Assembly (NCBI RefSeq): GCF_963853665.1
Contig: NZ_OY970459.1
Location: 2,728,001-2,792,000 of the forward strand
Source of the DNA: Mycobacterium decipiens
Lineage (GTDB): Bacteria > Actinomycetota > Actinomycetes > Mycobacteriales > Mycobacteriaceae
DNA: 64,000 nt
Direction of reading: 5' to 3'
The notes under the pieces were generated by a model. It saw nothing but the letters and a program-made list of their open reading frames with translations, had not been told where the DNA came from and searched no databases. The translations under genes were made by a program, and so were the position numbers. Position 1 is the stretch's first letter. Each line of letters opens with the position of its first letter. This document shows positions 35,661-43,776 of the stretch, piece after piece.

Positions 35661-36794
35661 ATGAATTCGACTACAACGGGCTCGAATCGAACTAGCCACA
35701 ACCGGCAGATGCGGCTGGGACTTCTGGCCGCCGCGCTGCTGCTCGGCTCCTGCACCGGCCAGCACACGACAAGCACACCCGCGACCACCACAGACACCTC
35801 CAATATCAAGGCCAGCAGTCAGCGCGTGCTGGACGACGCCATCAATGCTGATGAGCCAGGCTGTTCGGCCGCGGTGGGTGTCGAGGGGAAAGTCGTTTGG
35901 ACAGGCGTCCGCGGCATTGCGAACCTGGCAACCGGGGCAAAGATCACCACGGACACCGTGTTCGATATCGCCTCGGTGTCCAAGCAGTTCACCGCCACTG
36001 CGATCCTGCTGCTCGTCGAGTCGGGAAAGCTGACCCTGGCTGACCCGATATCCCAATACCTACCCGAGCTGCCGCAGTGGGCCCAAACGGTCACCGTCGA
36101 GCAGCTGATGCATCAAACCAGCGGCATCCCTGATTACGTCGGATTGCTAGAAGCCGAGGGGTATCAGGTCAGCGACCGCACGACCGAAGCCGAAGCCCTG
36201 CAGGCGTTGGCAGCCGCGCCGGAGCTGGGATTGGCCCCTGGCAGCAGGTTCGACTACTCCAACTCCAACTACCTGCTGCTCGGCGAGATTGTCCACCGCG
36301 CCTCGGGGCAACCGCTGCCCGAATTCCTGCGCGACGAGATCTTCCAACCGCTGGGTCTGGCCATGGTGGTGGATCCAGTCGGCAAGGTTCCCAACAAAGC
36401 CGTGTCGTACGAGAAGGGGGCTGCCGGGAACCGGCCCGAGTACCGGGTGGCCAATCCGGCCTGGGAGCAGATCGGCGACGGTGCCATCCAAACCACACCT
36501 AGCCAGCTGGCCCGGTGGGCGGACAACTACCGAACGGGCAAGGTCGGCGGCCCGAAGCTACTCGAGGCCCAACTCGCCGGAGCCGTGGAAACCGAACCTG
36601 GTGCCAGCGACCGCTATGGCGCCGGAATCTTCTCCCTGGCCGACGGCACGCTCGACCACGACGGGGCCTGGGCCGGATTCGTCACGGCGTTCCACATCAG
36701 CAGTGACCGACGGACGTCGGTGGCCATCAGCTGCAACACCGACAAGCTGGACCCCGAAGCCATGGCCGATGCGCTCGGGCACTTCTGGATGTAG
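35661..36794 (+). CDS. Lipoprotein beta-lactamase-fold serine hydrolase (Rv1922-like)
   Basis: 377 residues. A lipobox LGSC puts the lipidated Cys at position 31 after a hydrophobic core (LLAAALLLGSC). The class C/esterase VIII catalytic motifs are Ser105-V-S-Lys108 (SVSK) and Tyr199-Ser-Asn201 (YSN). LMHQTSGIPDYVGL and the distal GHTGF-like HDGAWAGFVT correspond to KTG-region strands. It is probably a D,D-carboxypeptidase, esterase or beta-lactamase-like enzyme outside the membrane. A start at 35709 (MRLGLL) would give a shorter and more usual signal peptide. It is followed by lipD, a paralogous enzyme. Confidence 0.87.
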   Translation: MNSTTTGSNRTSHNRQMRLGLLAAALLLGSCTGQHTTSTPATTTDTSNIKASSQRVLDDAINADEPGCSAAVGVEGKVVWTGVRGIANLATGAKITTDTVFDIASVSKQFTATAILLLVESGKLTLADPISQYLPELPQWAQTVTVEQLMHQTSGIPDYVGLLEAEGYQVSDRTTEAEALQALAAAPELGLAPGSRFDYSNSNYLLLGEIVHRASGQPLPEFLRDEIFQPLGLAMVVDPVGKVPNKAVSYEKGAAGNRPEYRVANPAWEQIGDGAIQTTPSQLARWADNYRTGKVGGPKLLEAQLAGAVETEPGASDRYGAGIFSLADGTLDHDGAWAGFVTAFHISSDRRTSVAISCNTDKLDPEAMADALGHFWM

Positions 36795-36844
36795 CGGGGC
36801 TACCCGGATTGGTCGCCGGTACCCCGGCTGCAATCATTCACGGT

Positions 36845-38122
36845 ATGGCGCGACCGTCTATCCTCACCGCCGACGATGGCCTACCCTCCGGCGTGCAGGG
36901 CGCCTGCGACTCACGTTTCGCCGGTGTCATCCGTGCATTCGCTGGGCTGTACCCCGGACGCAAGTTCGGTGGCGGCGCACTGTCGGTCTATGTAGACGGT
37001 CGGCAGGTCGTCGATGTCTGGACCGGGTGGTCCGATCGGCGTGGGAAGGTGCCGTGGACCGCCGATACCGGCGCCATGGTGTTCTCCGCGACCAAGGGGT
37101 TGGCGGCGACGGTAATTCACAAGTTGGTCGACCGCGGCCTACTGGACTACGACGCACCGGTCGCCGACTACTGGCCCGAGTTCGGAGTCAACGGCAAGTC
37201 CGAGATCACCGTCAGCGACGTATTGCGACACCGATCCGGCCTGTCGCATCTCAAAGGCGTGGGCAAGAAGGAAGTGCTCGACCATCTGCTGATGGAGGCG
37301 AAACTGGCCGCCGCGCCGCTGGACCGCACGCACGGAAAGATGGCCTATCACGCGGTGACCTACGGATGGCTGTTGTCCGGTCTGGCCCGGGCTGTGACCG
37401 GCAAAGATATGCGGGAACTATTCCGCGAAGAGCTCGCACGCCCGCTCGACACCGACGGCATACATCTCGGCCGCCCGCCCGCAGCCGCACCCACCAAGGT
37501 GGCACAGACACTGCTACCCCAAACGAACATCCCCACGCCGCTGCTCGACTTCTTGGCACCAAAAGTTGCCGGGTTGTCGTTCTCCGGGCTTCTGGGCTCG
37601 ATTTACTTCCCTGGCATCCTTTCCATGCTGCAGGGCGATATGCCGTTTCTCGATGGCGAGATTCCCGCCGTCAACGGGGTCGTGACCGCGCGCGCCCTCG
37701 CCAAGATGTACGCGGCCATTGCCAACGACGGCGCTATCGACGGAACACGACTACTCTCCTCCGAGCTGGTGCGCGGACTACGGGGGAAATCCGATCTGAC
37801 CCTGGATCTGAACCTCGGTATCCCCTTCAGTTACCACCATGGCTATCAATCGTCCCCCGTCCCAGGACTTTTGGAGGGATATGGCCACATCGGTCTCGGC
37901 GGAACGATCGGCTGGGCTGACCCGGAGACCGGCAGTTCATTCGGATACGTGCACAACCGCCTTCTGACGCTGCTGTTGTTCGACGTCGGCTCGTTCGCGG
38001 GGCTGGCTCCGCTGCTGAACAGCGCCGTCACAGCCGCACGTCGAGACGATCCGCTGGAAGTGCCGCATTTCGGTGCGCCTTATAGCGAACCTAGCGAACA
38101 CGAGCCGGCCGCCGGCGAGTAA
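36845..38122 (+). CDS. lipD: Beta-lactamase-fold esterase/lipase LipD
   Basis: 425 residues, a family VIII-type esterase. The Ser81-A-T-Lys84 motif (SATK) is the nucleophile/base pair. Later motifs HRSGLSHLKG and the distal HIGLGGTIGW (HxG in place of KTG) are typical, with YHAVTYGWLLSGL supplying the tyrosine. It should hydrolyse short-chain esters. No signal peptide is visible. The ATG at 36845 was chosen because the 12 preceding codons are unlike any family member. It lies 50 bases after the Rv1922-like gene. The B12 riboswitch begins downstream. Confidence 0.9.
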   Translation: MARPSILTADDGLPSGVQGACDSRFAGVIRAFAGLYPGRKFGGGALSVYVDGRQVVDVWTGWSDRRGKVPWTADTGAMVFSATKGLAATVIHKLVDRGLLDYDAPVADYWPEFGVNGKSEITVSDVLRHRSGLSHLKGVGKKEVLDHLLMEAKLAAAPLDRTHGKMAYHAVTYGWLLSGLARAVTGKDMRELFREELARPLDTDGIHLGRPPAAAPTKVAQTLLPQTNIPTPLLDFLAPKVAGLSFSGLLGSIYFPGILSMLQGDMPFLDGEIPAVNGVVTARALAKMYAAIANDGAIDGTRLLSSELVRGLRGKSDLTLDLNLGIPFSYHHGYQSSPVPGLLEGYGHIGLGGTIGWADPETGSSFGYVHNRLLTLLLFDVGSFAGLAPLLNSAVTAARRDDPLEVPHFGAPYSEPSEHEPAAGE

Positions 38123-38194
38123 GTACGCCTGTTATCGCGCGTGCCTGTGCGATTGCGCTTCCGCTCGACATGCGGGCCGGCACTTTGCGTGCAA

Positions 38195-38350
38195 AGATTC
38201 TCCGCGTAAGGCGATGACGACGCAGGAAGCCGGTGAGAATCCGGCGCGGTCCCGCCACTGTCACCGGGTAGCGACCCTCAAATGCCACGGCCACGGGCTG
38301 GAAGGCGAGGCGAGCAACGACCCGGGAGCCAGGAGACTCGCGTCATCGCA
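38195..38350 (+). promoter_or_regulatory. Cobalamin riboswitch (aptamer)
   Basis: The conserved core AGCCGGTGAGAATCCGG starts at 38228, and the B12-box continuation CGGTCCCGCCACTG follows at 38247-38260. The second conserved element GCCAGGAGACTCGCG is at 38328-38342. These match adenosylcobalamin/methylcobalamin riboswitch aptamers. The aptamer limits are approximate. It precedes the uORF, PPE, cobQ and cobU in one direction, so B12 should repress them. Confidence 0.93.
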
Positions 38351-38361
38351 TCCTGCTCACC

Positions 38362-38378
38362 CGGGGCGGCGTACCCCG
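38362..38378 (+). promoter_or_regulatory. Hairpin between aptamer and uORF (possible expression platform)
   Basis: CGGGG (38362-38366) pairs with CCCCG (38374-38378) around a seven-base loop. It ends 16 bases before the uORF start. It may be a transcription attenuator or part of a translation-controlling switch. There is no U-tract, so a translational switch is more likely. Confidence 0.5.
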
Positions 38379-38394
38379 AGAAGGCTGACCTGTC

Positions 38395-38535
38395 ATGACG
38401 CTGCGAACCGTATTGGGCGGCCGATCCGCCACCACCCTCATCGAAGCGCTCACCGCGCGGCTGGCGACCGCGCCCGCCGGCACGGCACCGCCACTCACCA
38501 CGGTGGTGCCGGCAGCGGCGGGCGTCTGCCGATGA
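38395..38535 (+). CDS. 46-residue upstream ORF coupled to the PPE gene
   Basis: MTLRTVLGGRSATTLIEALT is followed by a Pro/Thr/Ala-rich end (TAPPLTTVVPAAAGVCR). It begins right after the riboswitch hairpin and stops at TGA 38533-38535, overlapping the PPE start as ATGA. The overlap makes PPE translation dependent on the uORF by termination-reinitiation, so the riboswitch can act on the uORF ribosome-binding site. As far as I recall, a similarly placed uORF controls PPE2 in M. tuberculosis. No protein family is recognised; the product may have no function of its own. Confidence 0.6.
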   Translation: MTLRTVLGGRSATTLIEALTARLATAPAGTAPPLTTVVPAAAGVCR

Positions 38536-40310
38536 GCGCTCCGATCTGGATGGCGTCACCGCCGGAGGTGCACTCGGCGCTGCTGAGCAGCGGCGCGGGC
38601 CCGGATGGGTTGCTGGCCGCAGCGGCGGCATGGAGCCTGCTGAGCACCGCCTACACCGAGACTGCCGACGAGCTGGCCGCGCTGCTGGCGGCGGTGCAGG
38701 CCGGGACCTGGGACGGCCCTACCGCCCAGATATATGTGGCCGCTCATTTCCCGTATCTGGCGTGGCTGGCGCAGGCCGCCGCTGATAGCGCGGCCATGGC
38801 CACCCAACAGGAAACCGCGGCCACCGCCTATACCATCGCGCTGGCGGCCATGCCCACGCTGGCCGAGCTGGCCGACAACCACGCCACCCGCGTGGTGCTG
38901 GTGGCGACGAATTTCTTTGGCATCAACACCATCCCGATCGCGCTCAACGAGGCCGACTACGCCCGAATGTGGATTCAGGCGGCCACCGTGATGGGCACCT
39001 ACCAAGCGGTCTCGACCGCGGCGGTGGCCGCCGCACCCCAGACCACTCCGGCGCCGCAGATCGTGAAAGCCAACACGCTGGCCGCCGATGCCGACGAGCC
39101 GGTACCGCCGCCCGGCCAGGAAGACCCGGTCCAGCAATGGTTGCAATGGTTGCAGAAGATCGGGTATACCGCCTTCTACAACAACGTCATCCAACCGTTC
39201 ATTAACTGGCTGGCGAACATCCCCTTCATACATGCGATATTTTCCGGAATTGATCCGTACCTGCCGTTCCTCGGCAATCCACTTACCTTCCTTAGCCCGG
39301 CCAACATTGCGTTTGCCCTCGGCTACCCGATGGACATTGGTTCCTATGTCGCCTATCTGTCACAAACCTTCGCCTTTATCGCGGCGGATCTTGCCGCCGC
39401 GTTCGCGACGGGAAATCCTGCGACTATCGCTTTCACCCTGATGTTCACCACCGTCGAAGCCATTGGCACGATCATCACCGACACCATTGCGTTGGTTAAA
39501 ACCCTGCTCGAGCAGACTCTGGTGCTGCTCCCGGCTGTTTTGCCGCTGCTGACCGTGCCGTTGGTGCCGTTGGCGGCCGCCCCCGCGGCAGCAGCCGGCT
39601 TCGCGGGCTTGGCGGGGCTGGCGGGCCTGGTCGGCCCGCCACCCGCGCCGCCCGTCCCGCCACCCGCCGTGGCGCTTGCTCCGACCATCCCGACCCCGCC
39701 CCCCACCCCAGGCCCGGCCCCGGCGCCGGTGCCGGCGGCCGCGACCCCGGCCGCCCCCGCCCCCGGGCCGCCACCCCCACCGACCACCGCACCACCGGCG
39801 GTGACCGGGGTGGGTATGGAAAGCCACGCCTACCTGGTGGGTGGCCTGGACTCGGCCGCCAGAGCTCGGAAGGCGGCGGGCAACAGCGCCCGAAAGAAGG
39901 CAACGGAACCCGACGACGCCCAGGCCCCGGCCGTCGCCGCGAGCCCCCAAGAACAGGCTCGATCGCGGCGGCGCCGGCCAGCGAAGGTCAACCGGCTCGG
40001 CCGCGGTTACGAGTACGTGGATTTGGCCCCCGAAGCCGAGCAAGACCCGAGCGGTTCGCCGAACGAGAAGGCCGCGACGACGGCCTCGGATCGGGGAGCG
40101 GGCACCCTGGGGTTCGCCGGCACCGCCCACCAGGCTGGTCCCGGACCAGCCGCAGGACTGATCACGCTACCCAACGACACGTTCGGCGGCAGCCCACGCA
40201 CGCCAGTGATGCCGGGAACCTGGGGCACCGAGCCAGCCCCACCACCCGGCCCATCTTCCGAGGGAAACGACGGCACCGCAACGGGACAACTTGCGACACT
40301 AGCGAAATAG
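38532..40310 (+). CDS. PPE family protein, PPE2-like (Rv0256c-like)
   Basis: 592 residues. The PPE domain starts MSAPIWMASPPEVHSALLSSG and contains the diagnostic FFGINTIPIALNEADYARMW (residues about 132-151). The C-terminus is proline-rich (residues 375-425), then a basic cluster QARSRRRRPAKVN, then AGTLGFAGTA and PGTWGTE. These tail motifs match PPE2 of M. tuberculosis, in which the basic cluster is reported as a nuclear-localisation signal and the protein reduces macrophage nitric oxide. Export by type VII secretion is expected from the family. Expression is expected to be under B12 control through the riboswitch and uORF. cobQ follows after 138 bases. Confidence 0.92.
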   Translation: MSAPIWMASPPEVHSALLSSGAGPDGLLAAAAAWSLLSTAYTETADELAALLAAVQAGTWDGPTAQIYVAAHFPYLAWLAQAAADSAAMATQQETAATAYTIALAAMPTLAELADNHATRVVLVATNFFGINTIPIALNEADYARMWIQAATVMGTYQAVSTAAVAAAPQTTPAPQIVKANTLAADADEPVPPPGQEDPVQQWLQWLQKIGYTAFYNNVIQPFINWLANIPFIHAIFSGIDPYLPFLGNPLTFLSPANIAFALGYPMDIGSYVAYLSQTFAFIAADLAAAFATGNPATIAFTLMFTTVEAIGTIITDTIALVKTLLEQTLVLLPAVLPLLTVPLVPLAAAPAAAAGFAGLAGLAGLVGPPPAPPVPPPAVALAPTIPTPPPTPGPAPAPVPAAATPAAPAPGPPPPPTTAPPAVTGVGMESHAYLVGGLDSAARARKAAGNSARKKATEPDDAQAPAVAASPQEQARSRRRRPAKVNRLGRGYEYVDLAPEAEQDPSGSPNEKAATTASDRGAGTLGFAGTAHQAGPGPAAGLITLPNDTFGGSPRTPVMPGTWGTEPAPPPGPSSEGNDGTATGQLATLAK

Positions 40311-40448
40311 CGGGCCTTGCGGAGATGCGCGTCGTGGAACACGATCCGAACTCGGCGTAGCAATGAATTCGACGGTTTTCCGGACTGAGCGACTGGACCA
40401 AGGCGGAGGCGGGCGGGGTGTGAATCTCCTCGGGTTGAGGCACGGCTG

Positions 40449-41924
40449 ATGTCGGGTCTGCTGATCGCCGGCACGACAAGTGACGCCGGTAAGAGCGTCG
40501 TGACAACGGGGCTGTGCCGCGCGTTGGCCCGACGCGGCGTGAACGTGGCGCCGTTCAAGGCGCAGAACATGTCCAACAACTCGATGGTCTGCAACGGCCC
40601 GGACGGCGCGGGTGTGGAGATCGGTCGAGCGCAATGGGTGCAGGCACTCGCGGCCAAGGCCACACCCGAGGCGGCCATGAATCCGGTGTTGCTCAAGCCC
40701 GGAAGCGACCACCGCAGCCACGTAGTGTTGATGGGCCGACCCTGGGGCGAGTTGGCGTCGTCGAACTGGCTTGACGGGCGGCGGGCCCTCGCCGAGGCGG
40801 CACACCGAGCCTTCGACGACCTCGCCACGCGCTACGACGTCATCGTCGCGGAGGGGGCCGGCAGCCCGGCCGAAATCAACCTGCGCGCGGGTGACTACGT
40901 CAACATGGGGCTTGCCCGGCACGCGGCGCTGCCGACCATTGTCGTCGGTGACATCGACCGCGGCGGGGTGTTCGCTGCGTTCCTGGGCACCGTCGCGCTG
41001 CTGTCTCCCGAGGACCAGGCGCTGGTCGCGGGGTTTGTGGTGAATAAGTTCCGCGGCGACTCCGACCTGCTGGCGCCAGGTCTGCGCGACCTGGAACGGG
41101 TCACCGGGCGAAGGGTGTACGGCACCCTGCCGTGGCACCCCGACCTCTGGCTGGACTCAGAGGACGCCCTCGATGTTCAGGGCCGGCGCGCGGCACGGAC
41201 CGGGGCCCGCCGGGTGGCCATCGTGCGACTTCCGCGGATCAGCAACTTCACCGACGTCGACGCGCTGGGCCTGGAACCCGACTTGGATGTCGTGTTCGCC
41301 TCCGACGCCCGCGCGCTGGGCGACGCCGACCTGATCGTGTTGCCAGGTACCCGGGCAACGATCAGCGATCTGGCCTGGCTGAGGGCGCGAGGCCTAGACC
41401 GTGCGGTGCTGGCGCATGTGGCGGCCGGCAAGCCGCTGCTCGGCATTTGCGGCGGGTTTCAAATGCTGGGCCGGGTGATTCGGGACCCGAACGGCATCGA
41501 AGGGCCGGTGGCCGAGGTCGACGGCTTGGGTTTGCTTGACGTGGAGACCACCTTCGCCGCCCAGAAGGTGCTGCGGCTACCGCGCGGCGAGGGATTGGGG
41601 GTGGCTGCGTCGGGGTACGAGATTCACCACGGCCGGATTGCCCGCGGTGACGCGGCCGAGGAGTTCCTCGGCGGCGCGCGCAGCGGACCGGTATTCGGCA
41701 CGATGTGGCACGGCTCGTTGGAAGGTGACGCATTTCGCGAGACTTTCCTGCGCGAGACGCTCGGACTCACCGCGTCGGGCGCCTGCTTCCCGTCCGCTCG
41801 CGAGCGCCGCCTCGACCTGCTCGGCGATCTCGTCGAACGGCACCTTGATGTCGATGCCGTGCTCAACCTGGCCCGGCACGGTTGCCTGCCGGCCTTGCCC
41901 TTTCTCGTGCCGGGAGCGCCATGA
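40449..41924 (+). CDS. cobQ: Cobyric acid synthase
   Basis: 491-residue CobQ. It amidates adenosylcobyrinic a,c-diamide at four side-chain carboxylates to form cobyric acid, using ATP and glutamine. The DTBS/CobQ-type ATPase beginning is LLIAGTTSDAGKSVVTTGLCRALARRG with FKAQNMSNNSMV. DIDRGGVFAAFLGT follows, then a class I glutamine amidotransferase domain with the nucleophile elbow GICGGFQMLG and a distal EIHHGR. The length equals that of cobQ1 (Rv0255c). It is part of the B12-regulated block with cobU, 43 bases from it. Confidence 0.97.
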   Translation: MSGLLIAGTTSDAGKSVVTTGLCRALARRGVNVAPFKAQNMSNNSMVCNGPDGAGVEIGRAQWVQALAAKATPEAAMNPVLLKPGSDHRSHVVLMGRPWGELASSNWLDGRRALAEAAHRAFDDLATRYDVIVAEGAGSPAEINLRAGDYVNMGLARHAALPTIVVGDIDRGGVFAAFLGTVALLSPEDQALVAGFVVNKFRGDSDLLAPGLRDLERVTGRRVYGTLPWHPDLWLDSEDALDVQGRRAARTGARRVAIVRLPRISNFTDVDALGLEPDLDVVFASDARALGDADLIVLPGTRATISDLAWLRARGLDRAVLAHVAAGKPLLGICGGFQMLGRVIRDPNGIEGPVAEVDGLGLLDVETTFAAQKVLRLPRGEGLGVAASGYEIHHGRIARGDAAEEFLGGARSGPVFGTMWHGSLEGDAFRETFLRETLGLTASGACFPSARERRLDLLGDLVERHLDVDAVLNLARHGCLPALPFLVPGAP

Positions 41925-41967
41925 TGGAGCTGCGGCGGGACCAGAGCGCTCTGCTTACGATGACGCG

Positions 41968-42492
41968 GTGCGGATACTGGTCACCGGCGGCGTCCGCTCG
42001 GGAAAATCCACGCACGCCGAGGCGCTGCTGAGCGATGCCGCTGACGTCGTCTACGTTGCCCCCGGCCGCCCCGCCGATGGCAGCGATCCCGAGTGGGATT
42101 CCCGGGTCGCGCGGCACCGCGCTCGCCGCCCACCGACCTGGCTGACGGTGGAAACCGACGACGTGTCAACGGCGTTGTCCAAGATTCGGTGTCGCGTCCT
42201 CGTGGACTGCCTGGGCACTTGGCTGACGGCCCTCATGGACCGCGAGGCATTGTGGGACGTTGCCACCGCTGACGTATACGTTGCGGTCGAAGCACGACTC
42301 GACCGGCTGTGTGGCGCGCTGACCGGACTGCCCGATGCGATTGTGGTGACAAACGAGGTCGGCCTCGGGGTGGTGCCTGCCCATCGTTCGGGCGTGCTAT
42401 TTCGGGATCTGCTGGGCACGATCAACCAACGCGTGGCAGCCGTCTGCGACGAGGTACATCTGGTCATCGCGGGACGCGTGCTCAAACTGTGA
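41968..42492 (+). CDS. cobU: Adenosylcobinamide kinase/adenosylcobinamide-phosphate guanylyltransferase
   Basis: 174 residues, the same length as Rv0254c. The P-loop VTGGVRSGKSTHAE is at residues 5-18. VYVAPGRPADG, HRARRPPTWLTVE and VLVDCLGTWLTALM are the characteristic CobU motifs, and TNEVGLGVVP is the conserved nucleotide-site segment. It phosphorylates adenosylcobinamide and activates it with GMP before joining of the lower ligand. The GTG at 41968 was chosen by homology and length. It is the last gene of the cobalamin block. Confidence 0.95.
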   Translation: MRILVTGGVRSGKSTHAEALLSDAADVVYVAPGRPADGSDPEWDSRVARHRARRPPTWLTVETDDVSTALSKIRCRVLVDCLGTWLTALMDREALWDVATADVYVAVEARLDRLCGALTGLPDAIVVTNEVGLGVVPAHRSGVLFRDLLGTINQRVAAVCDEVHLVIAGRVLKL

Positions 42493-42502
42493 GCGCCGCG
42501 CG

Positions 42503-43237
42503 CTAGAAGGTTGCCCGCGCCAGAAATCGCTTGAGTGCCTCGATGTCGCCGTCCACCTGCACCTGATCCGTCTGGCGACGACCCCATAGCAGCAGAACAA
42601 GATCCGACGCCGTGGCGCTCACCGTGGCGTCGACCGTGGCGCCGTTGGACATCGCGTGGCACGCCCCGCGTCCGGCGCGGACCGTCCATTGCGCGTCAAC
42701 ATCGTTGGCGCGCAAGCAAACGGTCTGGGTCTGACCGTCGAGATCGTCGGACATTCCCGGTAGCACATCGCTCAGGAACTCCGCGACACCGTCGACAGCC
42801 AGCTCTCGTTCGATGGGCTCGTCGACCCCGGCCGCACTGACGGCATCCCAGCAGTGGACCGCGGTTTCGTGAGCGACCCGTCGTTGGATGAAGCCAACGT
42901 CCTTGCGACGCCCCCATGTCCACGCCGGGGTGGCAGGTTCGATTCGCCCGAGCGTGTCCGCAGTCTCCGCCACACCGCTGCGAAACCAATCCACAATGAC
43001 CTGATTCGCCGGCCGGGCTGGCTCCCGGTAGGTATCCGGCCCGGCGATAGCTCCAGCAGCGACCAGCCTCCAGAAGGTATGAACGTTGCCGACATGCCAG
43101 ACGAGATCGGCGATGGTCCACCCGGGGCAACTCGGCACCGGGCTGTCGAGCTCGGCCGCAGCGACGGCAACAATTCGATTACCGTCGCGCCGCAGTGCGC
43201 GAATGTAGGTGAGGGGTCCAGGCGATGACGGTGCCAC
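42503..43237 (-). CDS. Maleylpyruvate isomerase / mycothiol-dependent family protein
   Basis: 244 residues of the DinB-related maleylpyruvate isomerase-like family (TIGR03083 type). The metal-binding histidines lie in LVWHVGNVHTFW (about residues 45-57) and in VAHETAVHCWDAV. CPGWTIADLVWH is the typical beginning. A C-terminal SCP2/MDMPI_C-like domain (TVRAGRGACHAMSNGATVDATV) follows. Proteins of this type use mycothiol as thiol cofactor, but many members have no known reaction. It converges on cobU with 10 bases between the stops, and the 4-base gap to the Rv1924c-like gene indicates a minus-strand operon. Confidence 0.85.
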   Translation of the reverse strand: MAPSSPGPLTYIRALRRDGNRIVAVAAAELDSPVPSCPGWTIADLVWHVGNVHTFWRLVAAGAIAGPDTYREPARPANQVIVDWFRSGVAETADTLGRIEPATPAWTWGRRKDVGFIQRRVAHETAVHCWDAVSAAGVDEPIERELAVDGVAEFLSDVLPGMSDDLDGQTQTVCLRANDVDAQWTVRAGRGACHAMSNGATVDATVSATASDLVLLLWGRRQTDQVQVDGDIEALKRFLARATF

Positions 43238-43240
43238 GGA

Positions 43241-43621
43241 TCAAATCTCGTAGACGAGCAGCCACACAAGAGCGACGGCCGCCACGAACAGACCGATCAG
43301 GATTGCGGCGCGGGTAGCCGGTGCCTGGCGATGAAACCAGTCGCGCAGCTGCGCGAAGCGCCAATCGGTCCAGGCAAAGGCGCGCGCGGCCCATTCAGCT
43401 TCGATGGCGAGGAGGCGAAGGGCGACCAGCACGGCCGGGATACCGGCCTCGGGGAGCACCACGATCAACGGGATGGATGCGACGAGCAGCCCGCCACCGA
43501 CAACGGCGAGCGTCCCCCGAATCAGGATCGGCCTGGCCCGGCCCCGCTCTCGGTACGCGAGCACTCGGGCCAGCGCGGCGCCGCGACTGGTTGTCGGAAC
43601 GGTGACGTCGGCTGGGTCCAC
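43241..43621 (-). CDS. Small membrane protein (Rv1924c-like, PGPGW-type)
   Basis: 126 residues, equal to Rv1924c in length. Two hydrophobic regions are seen: ILIRGTLAVVGGGLLVASIPLIVVLPEAGIPAVLVALRL (about residues 32-70, probably two helices) and the C-terminal AAILIGLFVAAVALVWLLVYE. A charged amphipathic part with EAEWAARAFAWTDWRFAQLRDWF lies between. The putative transmembrane PGPGW family is the nearest by pattern, with its proline-rich turn replaced by PEAGIP. The function is unknown. The 4-base gap to the maleylpyruvate isomerase gene suggests cotranscription. Confidence 0.78.
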   Translation of the reverse strand: MDPADVTVPTTSRGAALARVLAYRERGRARPILIRGTLAVVGGGLLVASIPLIVVLPEAGIPAVLVALRLLAIEAEWAARAFAWTDWRFAQLRDWFHRQAPATRAAILIGLFVAAVALVWLLVYEI

Positions 43622-43776
43622 GAAAGCTCCTACTAGCCAGTTTCCGGTGGGTGTTTCGCTACCCGCCGCAACGGCGATGTTGGGGGTGGTGTGGCTCGGA
43701 CTCTAGTCGACCCGGTCGCCAGCTGCTGCGGGCCAGCCTTTCCGTTCATGATGCGCGCGGTGCCTAGACTGCGGTT

